The notes: generated by a model not told the origin, from the letters alone. Shown: positions 50,216 to 59,529, counted from the stretch's first letter. The stretch: DNA of 64,000 nt from Marispirochaeta sp. (GCF_963668165.1 NZ_OY764209.1:1612001-1676000); one strand, 5' to 3'. Made by a program: numbers and translations.

Positions 50216-50244
50216 AAAGTAGCGATTGACACCGTCGAAGTCAA
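50216..50244 (-). promoter_or_regulatory. ftsH promoter giving a very short leader
   Basis: On the minus strand TTGACT (50244-50239) and TACTTT (50221-50216) are 17 bases apart. Transcription should begin near 50209, about 4 bases before ATG 50205. No Shine-Dalgarno sequence is present, so translation may be leaderless. Confidence 0.6.
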
Positions 50245-50377
50245 CAGTATAAGAAGCCAGTGGATTTGGAAAAACTGGAACTATTGGTGAAAAAAGCGCT
50301 GCCGGGGCTGATCAAATCTTGTGAAAGCCCCCGGAATGGGAGTAGTATGGCTGCAAGGACTGTAGAAAGGAAATACC

Positions 50378-51133
50378 ATGGGGATTCTCGAGTTTGACAA
50401 AGTCAGTCTTGAACTGGACGGACATCGAATATTAAGCAACCTGACACTCGATTTCTGGGAGGGCCATGTACATGCTGTGGTCGGCCCCAACGGCGCCGGT
50501 AAATCGACCCTGGCAATGACCATAATGGGGCTCGCCGGATATGAGCACCACGAAGGGGATATTCGCTTCAAAGGTGAATCCATAAAAGGGCTGACGGTGA
50601 ACGAACGCGCCCGGCTGGGCATTACCCTGGCATGGCAGGAGCCCGCCCGCTTCGAAGGCCTTGGGGTGAGCGCCTTTATCGGGGCGGGTAAACCCGGTGC
50701 AACTATTCAGGAAATAGACGCTGCCCTGGAACTGGTGGGGCTTTCTCCCGAGCGCTACCGGGGCCGCCGGGTGGACAAAACCTTGAGCGGCGGCGAGCGA
50801 AAGCGCATAGAGCTGGCTTCGATAACTGTAATGGAGCCGGAGATTGTCCTGATGGACGAGCCCGATTCCGGGGTGGATATCGAGGCGGTCAACTATATCT
50901 TTACTGTTATTGAGCAGCTGAAAGATCAGGGGACAACAATAATTCTTATAACCCACAGCGCGGAGGTCTTAAAACGCTCCGACCACGCCTTTCTGCTGTG
51001 TCACGGTCATTTAATGGATAAGGGGCCCACCGACAGGATGCTGGCCTACTTCGGCGGCAAATGCATACCCTGTACCCACAAGAATGCTCCGGAGCTGACG
51101 GAGCTTTTTACCGGAAAAGGAGGCCTGCAATGA
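50378..51133 (+). CDS. sufC: SufC-type Fe-S assembly ATPase
   Basis: A 251-residue ABC ATPase of the SufC family. Walker A is GPNGAGKST (36-44), the signature SGGERKRIEL, and Walker B IVLMDEPDSGVD. The C-terminus adds GGKCIPCTHKNAPE, with two cysteines, not seen in standard SufC. It powers cluster assembly on the SufB/D partner encoded next; their reading frames overlap as ATGA. The start ATG 50378 has AAAGGA upstream. Confidence 0.93.
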   Translation: MGILEFDKVSLELDGHRILSNLTLDFWEGHVHAVVGPNGAGKSTLAMTIMGLAGYEHHEGDIRFKGESIKGLTVNERARLGITLAWQEPARFEGLGVSAFIGAGKPGATIQEIDAALELVGLSPERYRGRRVDKTLSGGERKRIELASITVMEPEIVLMDEPDSGVDIEAVNYIFTVIEQLKDQGTTIILITHSAEVLKRSDHAFLLCHGHLMDKGPTDRMLAYFGGKCIPCTHKNAPELTELFTGKGGLQ

Positions 51134-52059
51134 GCGCGGATCCGGCTCTGGATAAACTTCTTTCGTCCATTCAGATGCACAAACAGGTCCTTGACGGGGC
51201 TGCCCACCTGGAGATCGACGGTAACCGTATTATCGGTTCCGGATCGGTTCCCGGTTTCCATCTTGAGACGGATACCACCGGCGACGGTGTCATTATCAAG
51301 GTACGGGTAGAGGCGGGCTGCCGCTTCGAAAAGCCGGTGCACCTCTGTTTCGGCATGCTTCCGGAGGAGGGGATTCAGAAGATTGACATGACCGTGGATG
51401 TTGAAGAGGACGCGGCGGTCTCCTTTCTGGCCCACTGCACCTTTCCCAACGCCGTAGATGTCCAGCATTTAATGGACGCCCGGCTGAATGTCGGCCGGAA
51501 CGCCAGGTATTCCTATTTTGAGCGGCATGTCCATGCCGAGAGCAGCGGCATCAATGTGGTGCCCAAATCGGTAATATGCCTGGCCGAAGGGGCGCGTTTC
51601 AAAACGGAATTCGAGTTGTTGAAGGGCCGTGTCGGCTCCATGGATATAGACTATTCCGCTACTGCACAGGCCCACAGCCAGTTGGACATGCTGGCCAGAA
51701 TATATGCACGGGGGGATGACCGGGTAAAGATCCGGGAAGCGGCGGAACTGAACGGAGAAGGGGCTACCGGGGTACTTGTCAGCCATCTGGCTGTCAGGGA
51801 CGATGCCACAGCGGAAATTTACAATGACCTGTCCGCCAACGCAGCAGGCTGCCGGGGCCATGTGGACTGTAAGGAGATTGTACAGGACCGCGGCAGGGCC
51901 CGGGCAATACCTGTTGTCTCGGTGAACCATCCTCTGGCCCATGTGACCCACGAGGCGGCAATCGGGTCGGTGGATTCCAAGCAGCTGCAGACCCTGATGG
52001 CCCGGGGACTGGATGAAGAGGCCGCCACGGACCTGATAATCCAGGGGCTGTTGAGCTGA
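51130..52059 (+). CDS. SufB/SufD-family scaffold of a two-gene SUF system
   Basis: A 309-residue beta-helix protein, shorter than the 450-500 of E. coli SufB. The C-terminal conserved part keeps Cys247 (GHVDCKEIVQ), His274-Glu275 (HVTHEAAIG) and LDEEAATDLIIQGLL, the residues that assemble clusters in SufB. One such protein plus SufC corresponds to the minimal SMS (SmsC-SmsB) type system described in archaea and some anaerobes. The ATG overlaps the sufC stop by one base (ATGA). No SufS or SufU gene follows, so sulfur must come from elsewhere. Confidence 0.87.
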   Translation: MSADPALDKLLSSIQMHKQVLDGAAHLEIDGNRIIGSGSVPGFHLETDTTGDGVIIKVRVEAGCRFEKPVHLCFGMLPEEGIQKIDMTVDVEEDAAVSFLAHCTFPNAVDVQHLMDARLNVGRNARYSYFERHVHAESSGINVVPKSVICLAEGARFKTEFELLKGRVGSMDIDYSATAQAHSQLDMLARIYARGDDRVKIREAAELNGEGATGVLVSHLAVRDDATAEIYNDLSANAAGCRGHVDCKEIVQDRGRARAIPVVSVNHPLAHVTHEAAIGSVDSKQLQTLMARGLDEEAATDLIIQGLLS

Positions 52060-52144
52060 TGCGGATTATTTACAGGGTGAGCATTATTGATTGTAGCAGT
52101 TGATTGCTTTTATTATCTGCCGCGCGGTTTGCACCCCGGAAGGC

Positions 52145-52519
52145 CTATTTTACCACGGTAAAGAGGACACCCAGGAGAACACCGATCTGGCCGACCCAGA
52201 AAATGAACATCCATTTAATGGTTTCGGTCTTTGATTGCTGAATAGCCTCCATAAGGGTGCTGTCGCCGCGTATCATTGCTTCTCGCAGGGAGTTGTCGTT
52301 TTTATTCATTTCCTCCCGAAGAGAGCCGATACATGTGTGCATTTCCTCCCGGAGTCCGGAGAGTTCTTCGGTTAACACCTTCTCGAACCGGAGTTCCGCA
52401 GTTTTTATCACCGAGTTTTCCGTCTCTTTTTCCTGTTCATTCAGCACGGCAATCAACGCATCAGAGCCTTCGTCTCCGAGCTTCTCCCTTAAGGATTTTG
52501 GTATAGCTATAAGCGGCAT
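52145..52519 (-). CDS. LA_3696-family coiled-coil membrane protein
   Basis: A 124-residue protein. It begins MPLIAIPKSLREKLGDEGS, the N-terminal signature of the LA_3696 family known from spirochaetes, then a long acidic coiled coil (residues about 35-95), and one C-terminal membrane segment (KWMFIFWVGQIGVLLGVLF). Overall it resembles DUF1640/CCDC90-like tail-anchored proteins. ATG 52519 has GGAGG upstream. It stands between the SUF operon and the PadR locus. Function is unknown. Confidence 0.85.
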   Translation of the reverse strand: MPLIAIPKSLREKLGDEGSDALIAVLNEQEKETENSVIKTAELRFEKVLTEELSGLREEMHTCIGSLREEMNKNDNSLREAMIRGDSTLMEAIQQSKTETIKWMFIFWVGQIGVLLGVLFTVVK

Positions 52520-52694
52520 TCGCAGCCTCCTTTGTGTATCTATACCAGGTAAAAGTATATTCTGATTCTTACAGCTGGTCAAATCATGACAAATATATTA
52601 CATGCTCCCCGCAATTTCTCGCGGCAGTATCCGGGAGCTCAGCTTACGGGGATATGTGACCGGAGGCTTGACAAGGCAGGAATTTCAGAAGATT

Positions 52695-52712
52695 ATATAC
52701 AAGCTTGTATAT
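52695..52712 (+). promoter_or_regulatory. Perfect 18-bp palindrome, PadR operator 1
   Basis: ATATACAAGCTTGTATAT is perfectly symmetrical and ends 14 bases before the padR ATG, overlapping a likely -10 (TATATG). PadR-type repressors bind such palindromes, so autoregulation is likely. Confidence 0.85.
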
Positions 52713-52726
52713 GATGTGGAGGAGAG

Positions 52727-53263
52727 ATGTCCACCAGGCTGGTGATACTTGGTCTTCTTAAAGAGAAGCCTCTTTACGGCTACGAACTCAAAAGCATAAT
52801 CGAACACTACATGGGGGACTGGACAAATATAGCCTTCGGTTCAATCTACTTTGCCCTGCGAAAGCTAACCGAAGAGGGGTTGGTTCGGGAGGTCGCTGTT
52901 GAGCAGGAGAAGGGGAGACCCTCCCGCCGAGTCTATGAATTGACGGAGGACGGCAGAAACGAGTTTCTTTCGCTTTTGAGAGCTGCCTGGCTAAGCGAAG
53001 ACCATCTTTTTTTCCCGTTTGATATTGCCTTGTTTTTTCTGAAGGAGCTGCCCCGGAAGGAGCGGACTGAGCATATCCGGAAGCGGTTGACGAACGTCCG
53101 CCGGACTCTCGCCTATCTTGACGGCCACGAAAAAGAAATGCGATCTGATCCCCGGGTACCGGCTGTGGCGGCGGCGATCTTTTCCCATACCAGGCATCAC
53201 ACCAGGGCGGAGCTTGCCTGGCTGGAGGAAGTGCTGCATGGTATTGAGTCAGATCAGCTGTAG
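52727..53263 (+). CDS. PadR-family transcriptional regulator
   Basis: A 178-residue PadR protein with a winged helix (residues about 5-80: LVILGLLKEKPLYGYELKSI, GSIYFALRKLTEEGLVR, RRVYELTEDGR) and a C-terminal helical dimerisation part of PF10400 type. GGAGGAGA precedes ATG 52727. The palindrome just upstream and its near-copy ahead of the next gene mark it as an autoregulator that also controls the methyltransferase. The inducer is unknown; relatives respond to antimicrobial or phenolic compounds. Confidence 0.92.
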   Translation: MSTRLVILGLLKEKPLYGYELKSIIEHYMGDWTNIAFGSIYFALRKLTEEGLVREVAVEQEKGRPSRRVYELTEDGRNEFLSLLRAAWLSEDHLFFPFDIALFFLKELPRKERTEHIRKRLTNVRRTLAYLDGHEKEMRSDPRVPAVAAAIFSHTRHHTRAELAWLEEVLHGIESDQL

Positions 53264-53275
53264 GTTTTTATTTTG

Positions 53276-53293
53276 ATATACAAGTTTGTATAC
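53276..53293 (+). promoter_or_regulatory. PadR operator 2, near-copy
   Basis: ATATACAAGTTTGTATAC matches operator 1 apart from the two central bases and the last base. It lies 25 bases before the methyltransferase ATG and after the padR stop. Confidence 0.8.
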
Positions 53294-53317
53294 GCAATCT
53301 TAAATAGGGAGCAAAAT

Positions 53318-53974
53318 ATGAAACGAAAGAGGGTGACCGAGACAAATGAAGGAATCCAGGAGGAGATTACCGTTGAACAGTATGATGTTATGCAGCGAGG
53401 GCTCAGGGACCGGGGATTGCTTGAAACGAAAAGCATAGTACAAAACGGTATCAGCTCAGGTCATGTTGTGGAACTGGGGCCCGGACCGGGATACCTGGGG
53501 CTTGAGTGGCTGAAATCAACGGAGGATTCTTCTCTTACCGGGGTGGAAATCAGCTCTGCCATGATTGCTATGGCAGAAAGAAACAGGGCTGATTACAGCC
53601 TGCAGGAGAGGGCAAAATACCTTGAAGCCAGCGTGCTGGATCTGCCTCTGGAAAATGAAAGTGTGGATGCTGTTTTTTCCAACGGGTCCCTGCACGAATG
53701 GGAAAACCCTGTCAGGGTTATGGACGAGGTCTACCGGGTTTTGAAACCCGGGGGAAGATTCTTTATCAGTGATCTGAAGCGAAATTTAAGCATTCTTATC
53801 CTTTTGATTATGAAGTTCACGGTAAAGGGGGACGCCATAAAAAAGGGTCTTGTTACCTCGGTACGTGCAGCATACACGGTGGATGAAATGCGCAGACTCC
53901 TCGAATGGTCCCGGTTCGGCAGGTTTTCTGTCAAAGAAAGTCCCTTTGGAATCGAAATTCGCGGCTGGAAATAA
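53318..53974 (+). CDS. SAM-dependent methyltransferase
   Basis: A 218-residue class I enzyme. The SAM motif I is VVELGPGPGYLGLEWL, motif II is LTGVEISSAMI, and the post-motif FISDLKRNLSIL resembles small-molecule or arsenite-type family members but no cysteine pair is present. ATG 53318 follows AGGGAG; longer frames start inside the operator. It forms a PadR-controlled pair with the upstream gene. The substrate is not recognised; a role in detoxifying the PadR ligand is an inference. Confidence 0.85.
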   Translation: MKRKRVTETNEGIQEEITVEQYDVMQRGLRDRGLLETKSIVQNGISSGHVVELGPGPGYLGLEWLKSTEDSSLTGVEISSAMIAMAERNRADYSLQERAKYLEASVLDLPLENESVDAVFSNGSLHEWENPVRVMDEVYRVLKPGGRFFISDLKRNLSILILLIMKFTVKGDAIKKGLVTSVRAAYTVDEMRRLLEWSRFGRFSVKESPFGIEIRGWK

Positions 53975-54065
53975 AAAAATCAACTTGAAGAAAATGCGGC
54001 CTTTGGGGTATTTTTAATGGCAACGAAGGAAGAATGTATTTTTCTCATTGCAGGAGGCACGATTG

Positions 54066-55016
54066 ATGATCGATGTTGCCAATGTAACCCGCTGCTTCGG
54101 TGACTTCTGCGCCGTAAATAATCTTTCCTTCTCCATTCCCAAGGGAGAAATTATTGGGCTTTTGGGCCCTAACGGCGCCGGAAAAACCACTACAATGCGC
54201 ATGATAACCGGATACCTCGATCCGACCATGGGAACGGTCCGGATAGGAGATGTTGATGTTCAAAGGGATCCTGAAAAAGTAAAAAACATGATCGGCTATC
54301 TGCCGGAGATGGCCCCGTTTTACGGCGACATGATTGTCTATGATTTTCTGCACTATGCCGCACGAATGCGCGGAATCGAAGACAAGCAGAGAATCCGGAA
54401 AATAGCCGGAATGTGCGCTCTCGATGATGTGATGCACAAGAACGTGGAGAACCTCTCCCGGGGGTACAAGCAGCGGGTGGGCCTGGCCTTTGCCCTGGTT
54501 CATGATCCCGATGTGCTGATTCTGGACGAGCCGACATCGGGCCTGGACCCTAATCAGATAATCGAGGTCAGAAGGCTGATAAAGGAGATCGGCCACACCA
54601 AAACGGTCATAATTTCCACCCATATCCTGCCGGAGGTTGAGACTCTCTGCGACAGGGTAATGATTGTGAGCCGCGGCCGTCTGGTCGCCGATTCGCCCAC
54701 TGCAGAGCTGACTGCCCGCTTCGGCAGCAGGGTCACCATCCGGGTCCAGGTCTCCGGCTGTTCGGCGGCAGAGCTGGAACAGGTACTGCGGGGACTGGAC
54801 GGGGTTGTGGATGCACGGCCTGCCGGAGATGCAGAGCCCGGGCTTGCCGCGGTACTGCTGAGCTCCGAAGGGAAAGCAGACCTTCGTCCGGAGATCTTTT
54901 CTACCGTGGCCGGCAAAGGATGGCTGCTCTACGAGCTGACCCAGCAGAAGAACTCTCTGGAGGATGTCTTCCGGGGGCTTACCCTTGAGGGTGCAGAAGA
55001 AGGAGGTGCGGCATGA
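54066..55016 (+). CDS. ABC transporter ATP-binding protein, GldA-like
   Basis: A 316-residue ABC ATPase. Walker A GPNGAGKTTTMRM, Q-loop region YLPEMAPFYGDM, signature LSRGYKQRVGLA and Walker B VLILDEPTSGLDPNQ are intact. The C-terminal tail is typical of exporters of the GldA/NosF type. AGGAGG precedes ATG 54066. Its stop overlaps the permease start (ATGA). It energises the permease encoded next. Confidence 0.92.
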   Translation: MIDVANVTRCFGDFCAVNNLSFSIPKGEIIGLLGPNGAGKTTTMRMITGYLDPTMGTVRIGDVDVQRDPEKVKNMIGYLPEMAPFYGDMIVYDFLHYAARMRGIEDKQRIRKIAGMCALDDVMHKNVENLSRGYKQRVGLAFALVHDPDVLILDEPTSGLDPNQIIEVRRLIKEIGHTKTVIISTHILPEVETLCDRVMIVSRGRLVADSPTAELTARFGSRVTIRVQVSGCSAAELEQVLRGLDGVVDARPAGDAEPGLAAVLLSSEGKADLRPEIFSTVAGKGWLLYELTQQKNSLEDVFRGLTLEGAEEGGAA

Positions 55017-55717
55017 AGACAGTATTGACTATTGCCCGACGTGAAGCGGGCTCCTTTTTCCAGAGCCCCATGGCCTATATTGTTATTGCCCTTTTTCTGC
55101 TTATAAACGCGATCTTCTTTTTCCCGACCTTTTTCATATTTGATCGGGCGGAGCTGCGGGGTTTTTTTCAGCTGCTGCCCCTGTTTTTCTCCTTCTTTCT
55201 GCCCGCTGTTACCATGCGTATGCTGGCGGAAGAGTTTAAAAGCGGTACGATCGAGACCCTGATAACCCTGCCGGCGGGATCGGGAAAGATCATTGCCGGG
55301 AAGTACCTTGCCGCCCTGGGGATCCTCGCCGGAATGCTGGGGCCGACCCTGCTGTATCTGCTGCTTATAGCCCCCGCCGGGGATATCGATCCCGGCCCGG
55401 TGGCCGGCGGATATCTGGGCGCTTTTTTTCTGGGCGCGGCCTATACCGCGGTGGGGTTGTTCGCCTCGTCACGGACAAGCAACCAGATTGTCGCCTTTGT
55501 AACGGCACTGGCCGTCTGCCTTGTCCTGACATTTATGGACAGCTTCATGGTTTTTCTACCCCCTGTTCTCGTCAGATTCCTGGAATACTTCAGCGCCGGG
55601 TATCACTTCGAGACCATAGCCCGGGGTATTCTTGATTCCCGCGCCCTGGTCTATTTTGCATCTTTAAGTCTGCTCTTTTTAGCGGGAGCAGTCCGCGGGG
55701 TCGAGGCAAGGAGGTAA
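55013..55717 (+). CDS. ABC-2 type permease, GldF-like
   Basis: A 234-residue membrane protein with about six helices. The N-terminus (TIARREAGSFFQSPMAYIV) and EEFKSGTIETLITLP match the ABC-2/GldF family. It forms the channel of the exporter with GldA- and GldG-like partners. Overlap with the ATPase gene supports coupling, and the next gene begins 4 bases after its stop. Confidence 0.92.
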   Translation: MKTVLTIARREAGSFFQSPMAYIVIALFLLINAIFFFPTFFIFDRAELRGFFQLLPLFFSFFLPAVTMRMLAEEFKSGTIETLITLPAGSGKIIAGKYLAALGILAGMLGPTLLYLLLIAPAGDIDPGPVAGGYLGAFFLGAAYTAVGLFASSRTSNQIVAFVTALAVCLVLTFMDSFMVFLPPVLVRFLEYFSAGYHFETIARGILDSRALVYFASLSLLFLAGAVRGVEARR

Positions 55718-55720
55718 GGT

Positions 55721-57757
55721 ATGAAGATTATGAATTATCTGGCTTCCGAGCGCAGCAACCGGCTGCTTCTGGTAATAATCATTATACTGGTCAATCTTGT
55801 CTCCCTGAACTGGTATTTCCGTATGGACCTGACGGAGGGGAATACCTACTCCCTCTCTTCTGTCAGCAAAGAGACTATCGCCACCCTGCAGGAACCTCTG
55901 ACGGTATCGGTCTTCTTTTCCAAGGACCTCCCCGCACCCTATAACGGGGTGGCTCGTTATGTGCGGGATCTGCTTGCAGAGTATGATTCCCTGGGGAACC
56001 CCAATTTCCGTTATCAGCTGGTCGACATGGAGAGTGATGAGGGCAGGGAGATTGCCGGCTCTTACGGTATCCGCAGCGTGCAGGTTCAGGAGGTAAAAAG
56101 CGATGAATTCCAGTCCCGCAATGCCTACATGGGAATAGCAGTAAGCTACGCCGATGAGGTGGCCCAGCTGCAGGAGGTAACCGGGACCGAAGGACTGGAA
56201 TACCGGATCACGACCACTATCTCCCGTCTGGTAGGGACTGTAGAGGCCGCAGCCGCCCTGGATGAAAAGGTAGAGGCGGTCCTCTATTACAGCCCCGCTC
56301 TGGCTTCCTACCGCATTGCCGGTTTCGCGGAGCTGGAGGATATGGTGCGGGAGGCAGTCCAGGCGATTAACGATGAAAAGAACGGAATCCTGGATCTGCG
56401 GATTGAAACGGTAGAGGAGAACGCCGCGGTGGCTTCCCTGGGGGAACAATACGGATTCCAGCGGATCTCTTATCCGGACAAGGACAACCCCGGCCGGACC
56501 CGGGAGGCCACAGTGGGGATGGTGCTGCGCCTGGGAGACCGCTTTGAGACCCTGCCCCTGGACCTGTCTCAGCAGCTTTTCGGCGGATACGCCCTGGCAG
56601 GACTTTCTAACATCCGGGAACGCATAAACGGAGCCCTGGAGGGACTTTTGAACACCAATCCCGCGGTGGGCTATGTTGTCGGCCACGGGGAGCGGGACCT
56701 GAACGACAATCAGCGGGGTGCCGCGGTGTTCCGCAGCTTAAGCAGCGACCTGTATGAGTTCAGGGAAATAAATCTGGCGGAAGACGAGATTCCCCCCGGT
56801 ATCAACACTCTGATAATCAACGGACCAAAAGCACCTGTCTCTGAAGAAGAGCTCTATGTTCTGGACCAGTTTCTGATGAGGGGCGGCAGCCTGATGATCC
56901 TGGCCGATCCCTACGATATTGTTCAGTCCCAGAACGCGCCTCCGGCCTACATTCCAATAAACCATGGTTTAACGGAGATACTCTCCCGTTACGGGGTGGA
57001 GCTTAAGAGGAATATTCTGCTGGATAAAAAAGCCTATCAGGTTCGGCAGCAGTTCGGCAACATGCCGCTCTACTACGTGCCTATGCTGGAGAAGCAGAGC
57101 CTGGATCAGGAGCATCCTGTAACGAAGAACCTGGGGCAGGTGGCCTTCTTTGCCTCGTCCACTGTACATCAGTCGGAAAATCCCCCGGCGGAGGTTGACC
57201 TGCGGGTACTGGCCCGTTCCTCCGGGGATGCCTGGACCATGGAGGAGAATATCGATCTGAACCCCATGGGGATGAGTCCTCCGGCGGATTCAGAGCTGGC
57301 AAGTTACCCTCTTATGCTGCTTGCGGAAGGGTATTTCCCGAGCTTTTTTGAAGGCCCACTGGGAACCACGGTTCTGGAAAACGGGATAAGCGGTTCCCGA
57401 CATATTGAACGGGGAATCCGGCGGGGCAAGCTGCTGGTTGCGGGAAGCTCAGAACTGAGCGGCGCCCAGCTTGTTGATCCTCAAGGAACAAGCCCCAATG
57501 CGATTCTTATTCAGAACATGCTGGATTACCTTAACGGCAATGAAGAGCTGCCCCTGACCCGCAGCAAGGGACTTAACCTGATGCCTCTGGGAGACACATC
57601 GCCGAGGTACCGCAGTTTTGTAAAGGGCTTTGCCATGGTCGGAATGCCGCTGCTCGTTATTATTACCGGCCTTCTTGTCTGGCGGCTGCGCGAAGCCAGG
57701 CGCAGGAATATCCGCCGTATGTTCAGCCCCGAAGATAAGAAGGAGGTGGAAAAATGA
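55721..57757 (+). CDS. GldG-like ABC-associated membrane protein
   Basis: A 678-residue protein. A first helix (about 15-33) is followed by a DLTEGNTYSLSS stretch and a long extracytoplasmic GldG/ABC_transp_aux domain (ISRLVGTVEAAA, YVVGHGERDLN, GGSLMILADPYD), then a final helix near 625-645 and a charged tail. GldG acts with GldA-GldF; in Bacteroidetes it is linked to gliding, but in spirochaetes the cargo is unknown. It overlaps the next gene as ATGA. Confidence 0.9.
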   Translation: MKIMNYLASERSNRLLLVIIIILVNLVSLNWYFRMDLTEGNTYSLSSVSKETIATLQEPLTVSVFFSKDLPAPYNGVARYVRDLLAEYDSLGNPNFRYQLVDMESDEGREIAGSYGIRSVQVQEVKSDEFQSRNAYMGIAVSYADEVAQLQEVTGTEGLEYRITTTISRLVGTVEAAAALDEKVEAVLYYSPALASYRIAGFAELEDMVREAVQAINDEKNGILDLRIETVEENAAVASLGEQYGFQRISYPDKDNPGRTREATVGMVLRLGDRFETLPLDLSQQLFGGYALAGLSNIRERINGALEGLLNTNPAVGYVVGHGERDLNDNQRGAAVFRSLSSDLYEFREINLAEDEIPPGINTLIINGPKAPVSEEELYVLDQFLMRGGSLMILADPYDIVQSQNAPPAYIPINHGLTEILSRYGVELKRNILLDKKAYQVRQQFGNMPLYYVPMLEKQSLDQEHPVTKNLGQVAFFASSTVHQSENPPAEVDLRVLARSSGDAWTMEENIDLNPMGMSPPADSELASYPLMLLAEGYFPSFFEGPLGTTVLENGISGSRHIERGIRRGKLLVAGSSELSGAQLVDPQGTSPNAILIQNMLDYLNGNEELPLTRSKGLNLMPLGDTSPRYRSFVKGFAMVGMPLLVIITGLLVWRLREARRRNIRRMFSPEDKKEVEK

Positions 57758-58650
57758 GATTTCCCGTAAGCAGGCGCAAGGTTGTCTACCTGATACTGAT
57801 TGCCGTTCTTCTTGTGATACTTTTACTGCAGCAGTTTCTTGGAAGGTCTGTTCAGCCGAATATACCTCAGATAGAGGCTGATGTAAGCGCCATGACGATT
57901 GCAGACGGAGAGCGGACCATAGAAATAAGAAAAAGCGGCGACGAGTGGCTGATCGGGTCTGAGAATTATCCCGGGGATGCCGACAAGATCGAGAACCTGG
58001 CCGGGAAAATCGCACGCCTCCAGCCCCTGGAGCAGGTCAGCCGCTCCGGCTATTTTCGCCCCTATCGGCTCGATGACAACGAAGCCATTACAGTTACGGT
58101 GTATTCCGGGACGGAGAAGCTCCGCTCTGTCTTAATCGGCAAGGCCGGAACAACGGGTCGGCAAAGTTATATCCGTTTTCCCGGCAGGAACGAGATCCTG
58201 CTGGTCTCAGGAAACCTGCGCCGGGATTTTGAAGTCTCCGTCGGCAACCTGCGGGAAAAGCAGCTCTTTACGCTTGATCCCGCAAGTGTACGGCGCCTGG
58301 TCCTTGCAAAAACCGGAGAGGAACCCGGAGGTTTCATCCGGACATCCGAAGGCTGGACCAGCGACGATGGCGGTCCGGCAAACGCCGAACGACTGGATGA
58401 GTATGTGCGGAACTATGCATCCTTCAGCGTCCAGGACTTCCCGGAGGATGCCATGGATACCGGGGAGCTGATAATGCAGGTTATCCTGGAAACCGACGGT
58501 GGAGAGATCAGCGTGGAGATTCTGACGGAGACCGAAGAAGGTCCCTACCTGGCGAGGTCCTCGACAACGCCGTATATCTTCTCCCTGGCGGCATACAAGG
58601 CCAACCAGCTGATACAGTCCCCGGCAGAGTTTCTGTCAGAGAATCAGTAG
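57754..58650 (+). CDS. DUF4340 protein of the Gld-type exporter
   Basis: A 298-residue protein with one N-terminal membrane helix (VVYLILIAVLLVILLLQQFL) and a periplasmic domain of DUF4340 type (SGYFRPYRLDDNEAITVTVY). Such proteins regularly follow GldG-like genes and are thought to be accessory subunits. The start overlaps the GldG-like stop by four bases. The last 7 bases overlap the convergent hypothetical gene. Function unknown. Confidence 0.88.
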   Translation: MRFPVSRRKVVYLILIAVLLVILLLQQFLGRSVQPNIPQIEADVSAMTIADGERTIEIRKSGDEWLIGSENYPGDADKIENLAGKIARLQPLEQVSRSGYFRPYRLDDNEAITVTVYSGTEKLRSVLIGKAGTTGRQSYIRFPGRNEILLVSGNLRRDFEVSVGNLREKQLFTLDPASVRRLVLAKTGEEPGGFIRTSEGWTSDDGGPANAERLDEYVRNYASFSVQDFPEDAMDTGELIMQVILETDGGEISVEILTETEEGPYLARSSTTPYIFSLAAYKANQLIQSPAEFLSENQ

Positions 58651-59468
58651 TATTCGTAGTCCTCGTCGTCCAGGACCAGGTACTCCCTGATAAGGCTCCA
58701 CATGAGCTCATCGCAGGGGGTGCCTGCCTCTCCCGGAGCCGGTGCCCCGCCGCGGGGGTCGTAGCCGCAGGACCAGAAGTGTGATTCCAGGTCCGTGTCT
58801 TCCAGTTCTTCAATCTCCCGCCGCAGGGAACCCTCAAAGGCTCCGAGGAGTTCATCATCTTCCAGGGCGTCATTCAGACCGAACTCATCCCGGAAAATCT
58901 GGAAGGCCTCCCCTCCGCTGTGTCCCTGGCACGAGAACATTCTGATTGCCAGAAGGTCCAGGGTGTCCTCGGTCCAGCCGTAGGTCTGGATGGCCGCGGA
59001 GATTCCGTCGGTCTCTTCGGCATCGTGGAACATTTCAAAGCGCTTCAAAATTTGCAGAAACTCGGCATACAGGCGGATCCACTCCTGCCCGGCCATTATA
59101 AGGCCTACAAAAGCATAGGTCCCCAGGGGAGCGGTATCGGTCTCCATCCGCATCGATTCTCCCATGCGTTCCAGGGTTTCTTCGATCTGTCCGGGAATAT
59201 CGAATCCTCCGGCGGCATAAAAGAAGGTATGCTCGCTGGTTAAGGTAAGCGGTCGTCCGCTTTGTGTTTCAAGGTGCCATGAAGGCGAGGGAAACTCCTT
59301 GAATTCTCCGTTCTCCTGGCTGCCGAAAATCAGGCTCAGATGATTCTCTGCTGATCCTTCGCGGCCGTCACCCCCTCCCCTCCGGTCCAAAAGGCCTTGA
59401 ATCGCTTTAAGGGTTTCGGAGACGCTGTCGATGTTGTGCAGATCAACGGTAAAGTGCTTTGTTCCCAT
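58644..59468 (-). CDS. Acidic hypothetical protein
   Basis: A 274-residue, very acidic protein that I do not recognise. It has no membrane segment or signal peptide. The tail ends in a run of Asp, Glu and Tyr. ATG 59468 has GGAGGG upstream; an in-frame ATG at 59483 lies before that site. It stands between the Gld exporter and the cyclase gene, convergent with the former. It may be lineage-restricted. Confidence 0.6.
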   Translation of the reverse strand: MGTKHFTVDLHNIDSVSETLKAIQGLLDRRGGGDGREGSAENHLSLIFGSQENGEFKEFPSPSWHLETQSGRPLTLTSEHTFFYAAGGFDIPGQIEETLERMGESMRMETDTAPLGTYAFVGLIMAGQEWIRLYAEFLQILKRFEMFHDAEETDGISAAIQTYGWTEDTLDLLAIRMFSCQGHSGGEAFQIFRDEFGLNDALEDDELLGAFEGSLRREIEELEDTDLESHFWSCGYDPRGGAPAPGEAGTPCDELMWSLIREYLVLDDEDYEYY

Positions 59469-59529
59469 CGCTGTGCCCTCCATAGTAAAGTATACACACC
59501 GGGGATTGCGGAGAAAAGGGGCAGGGGTT

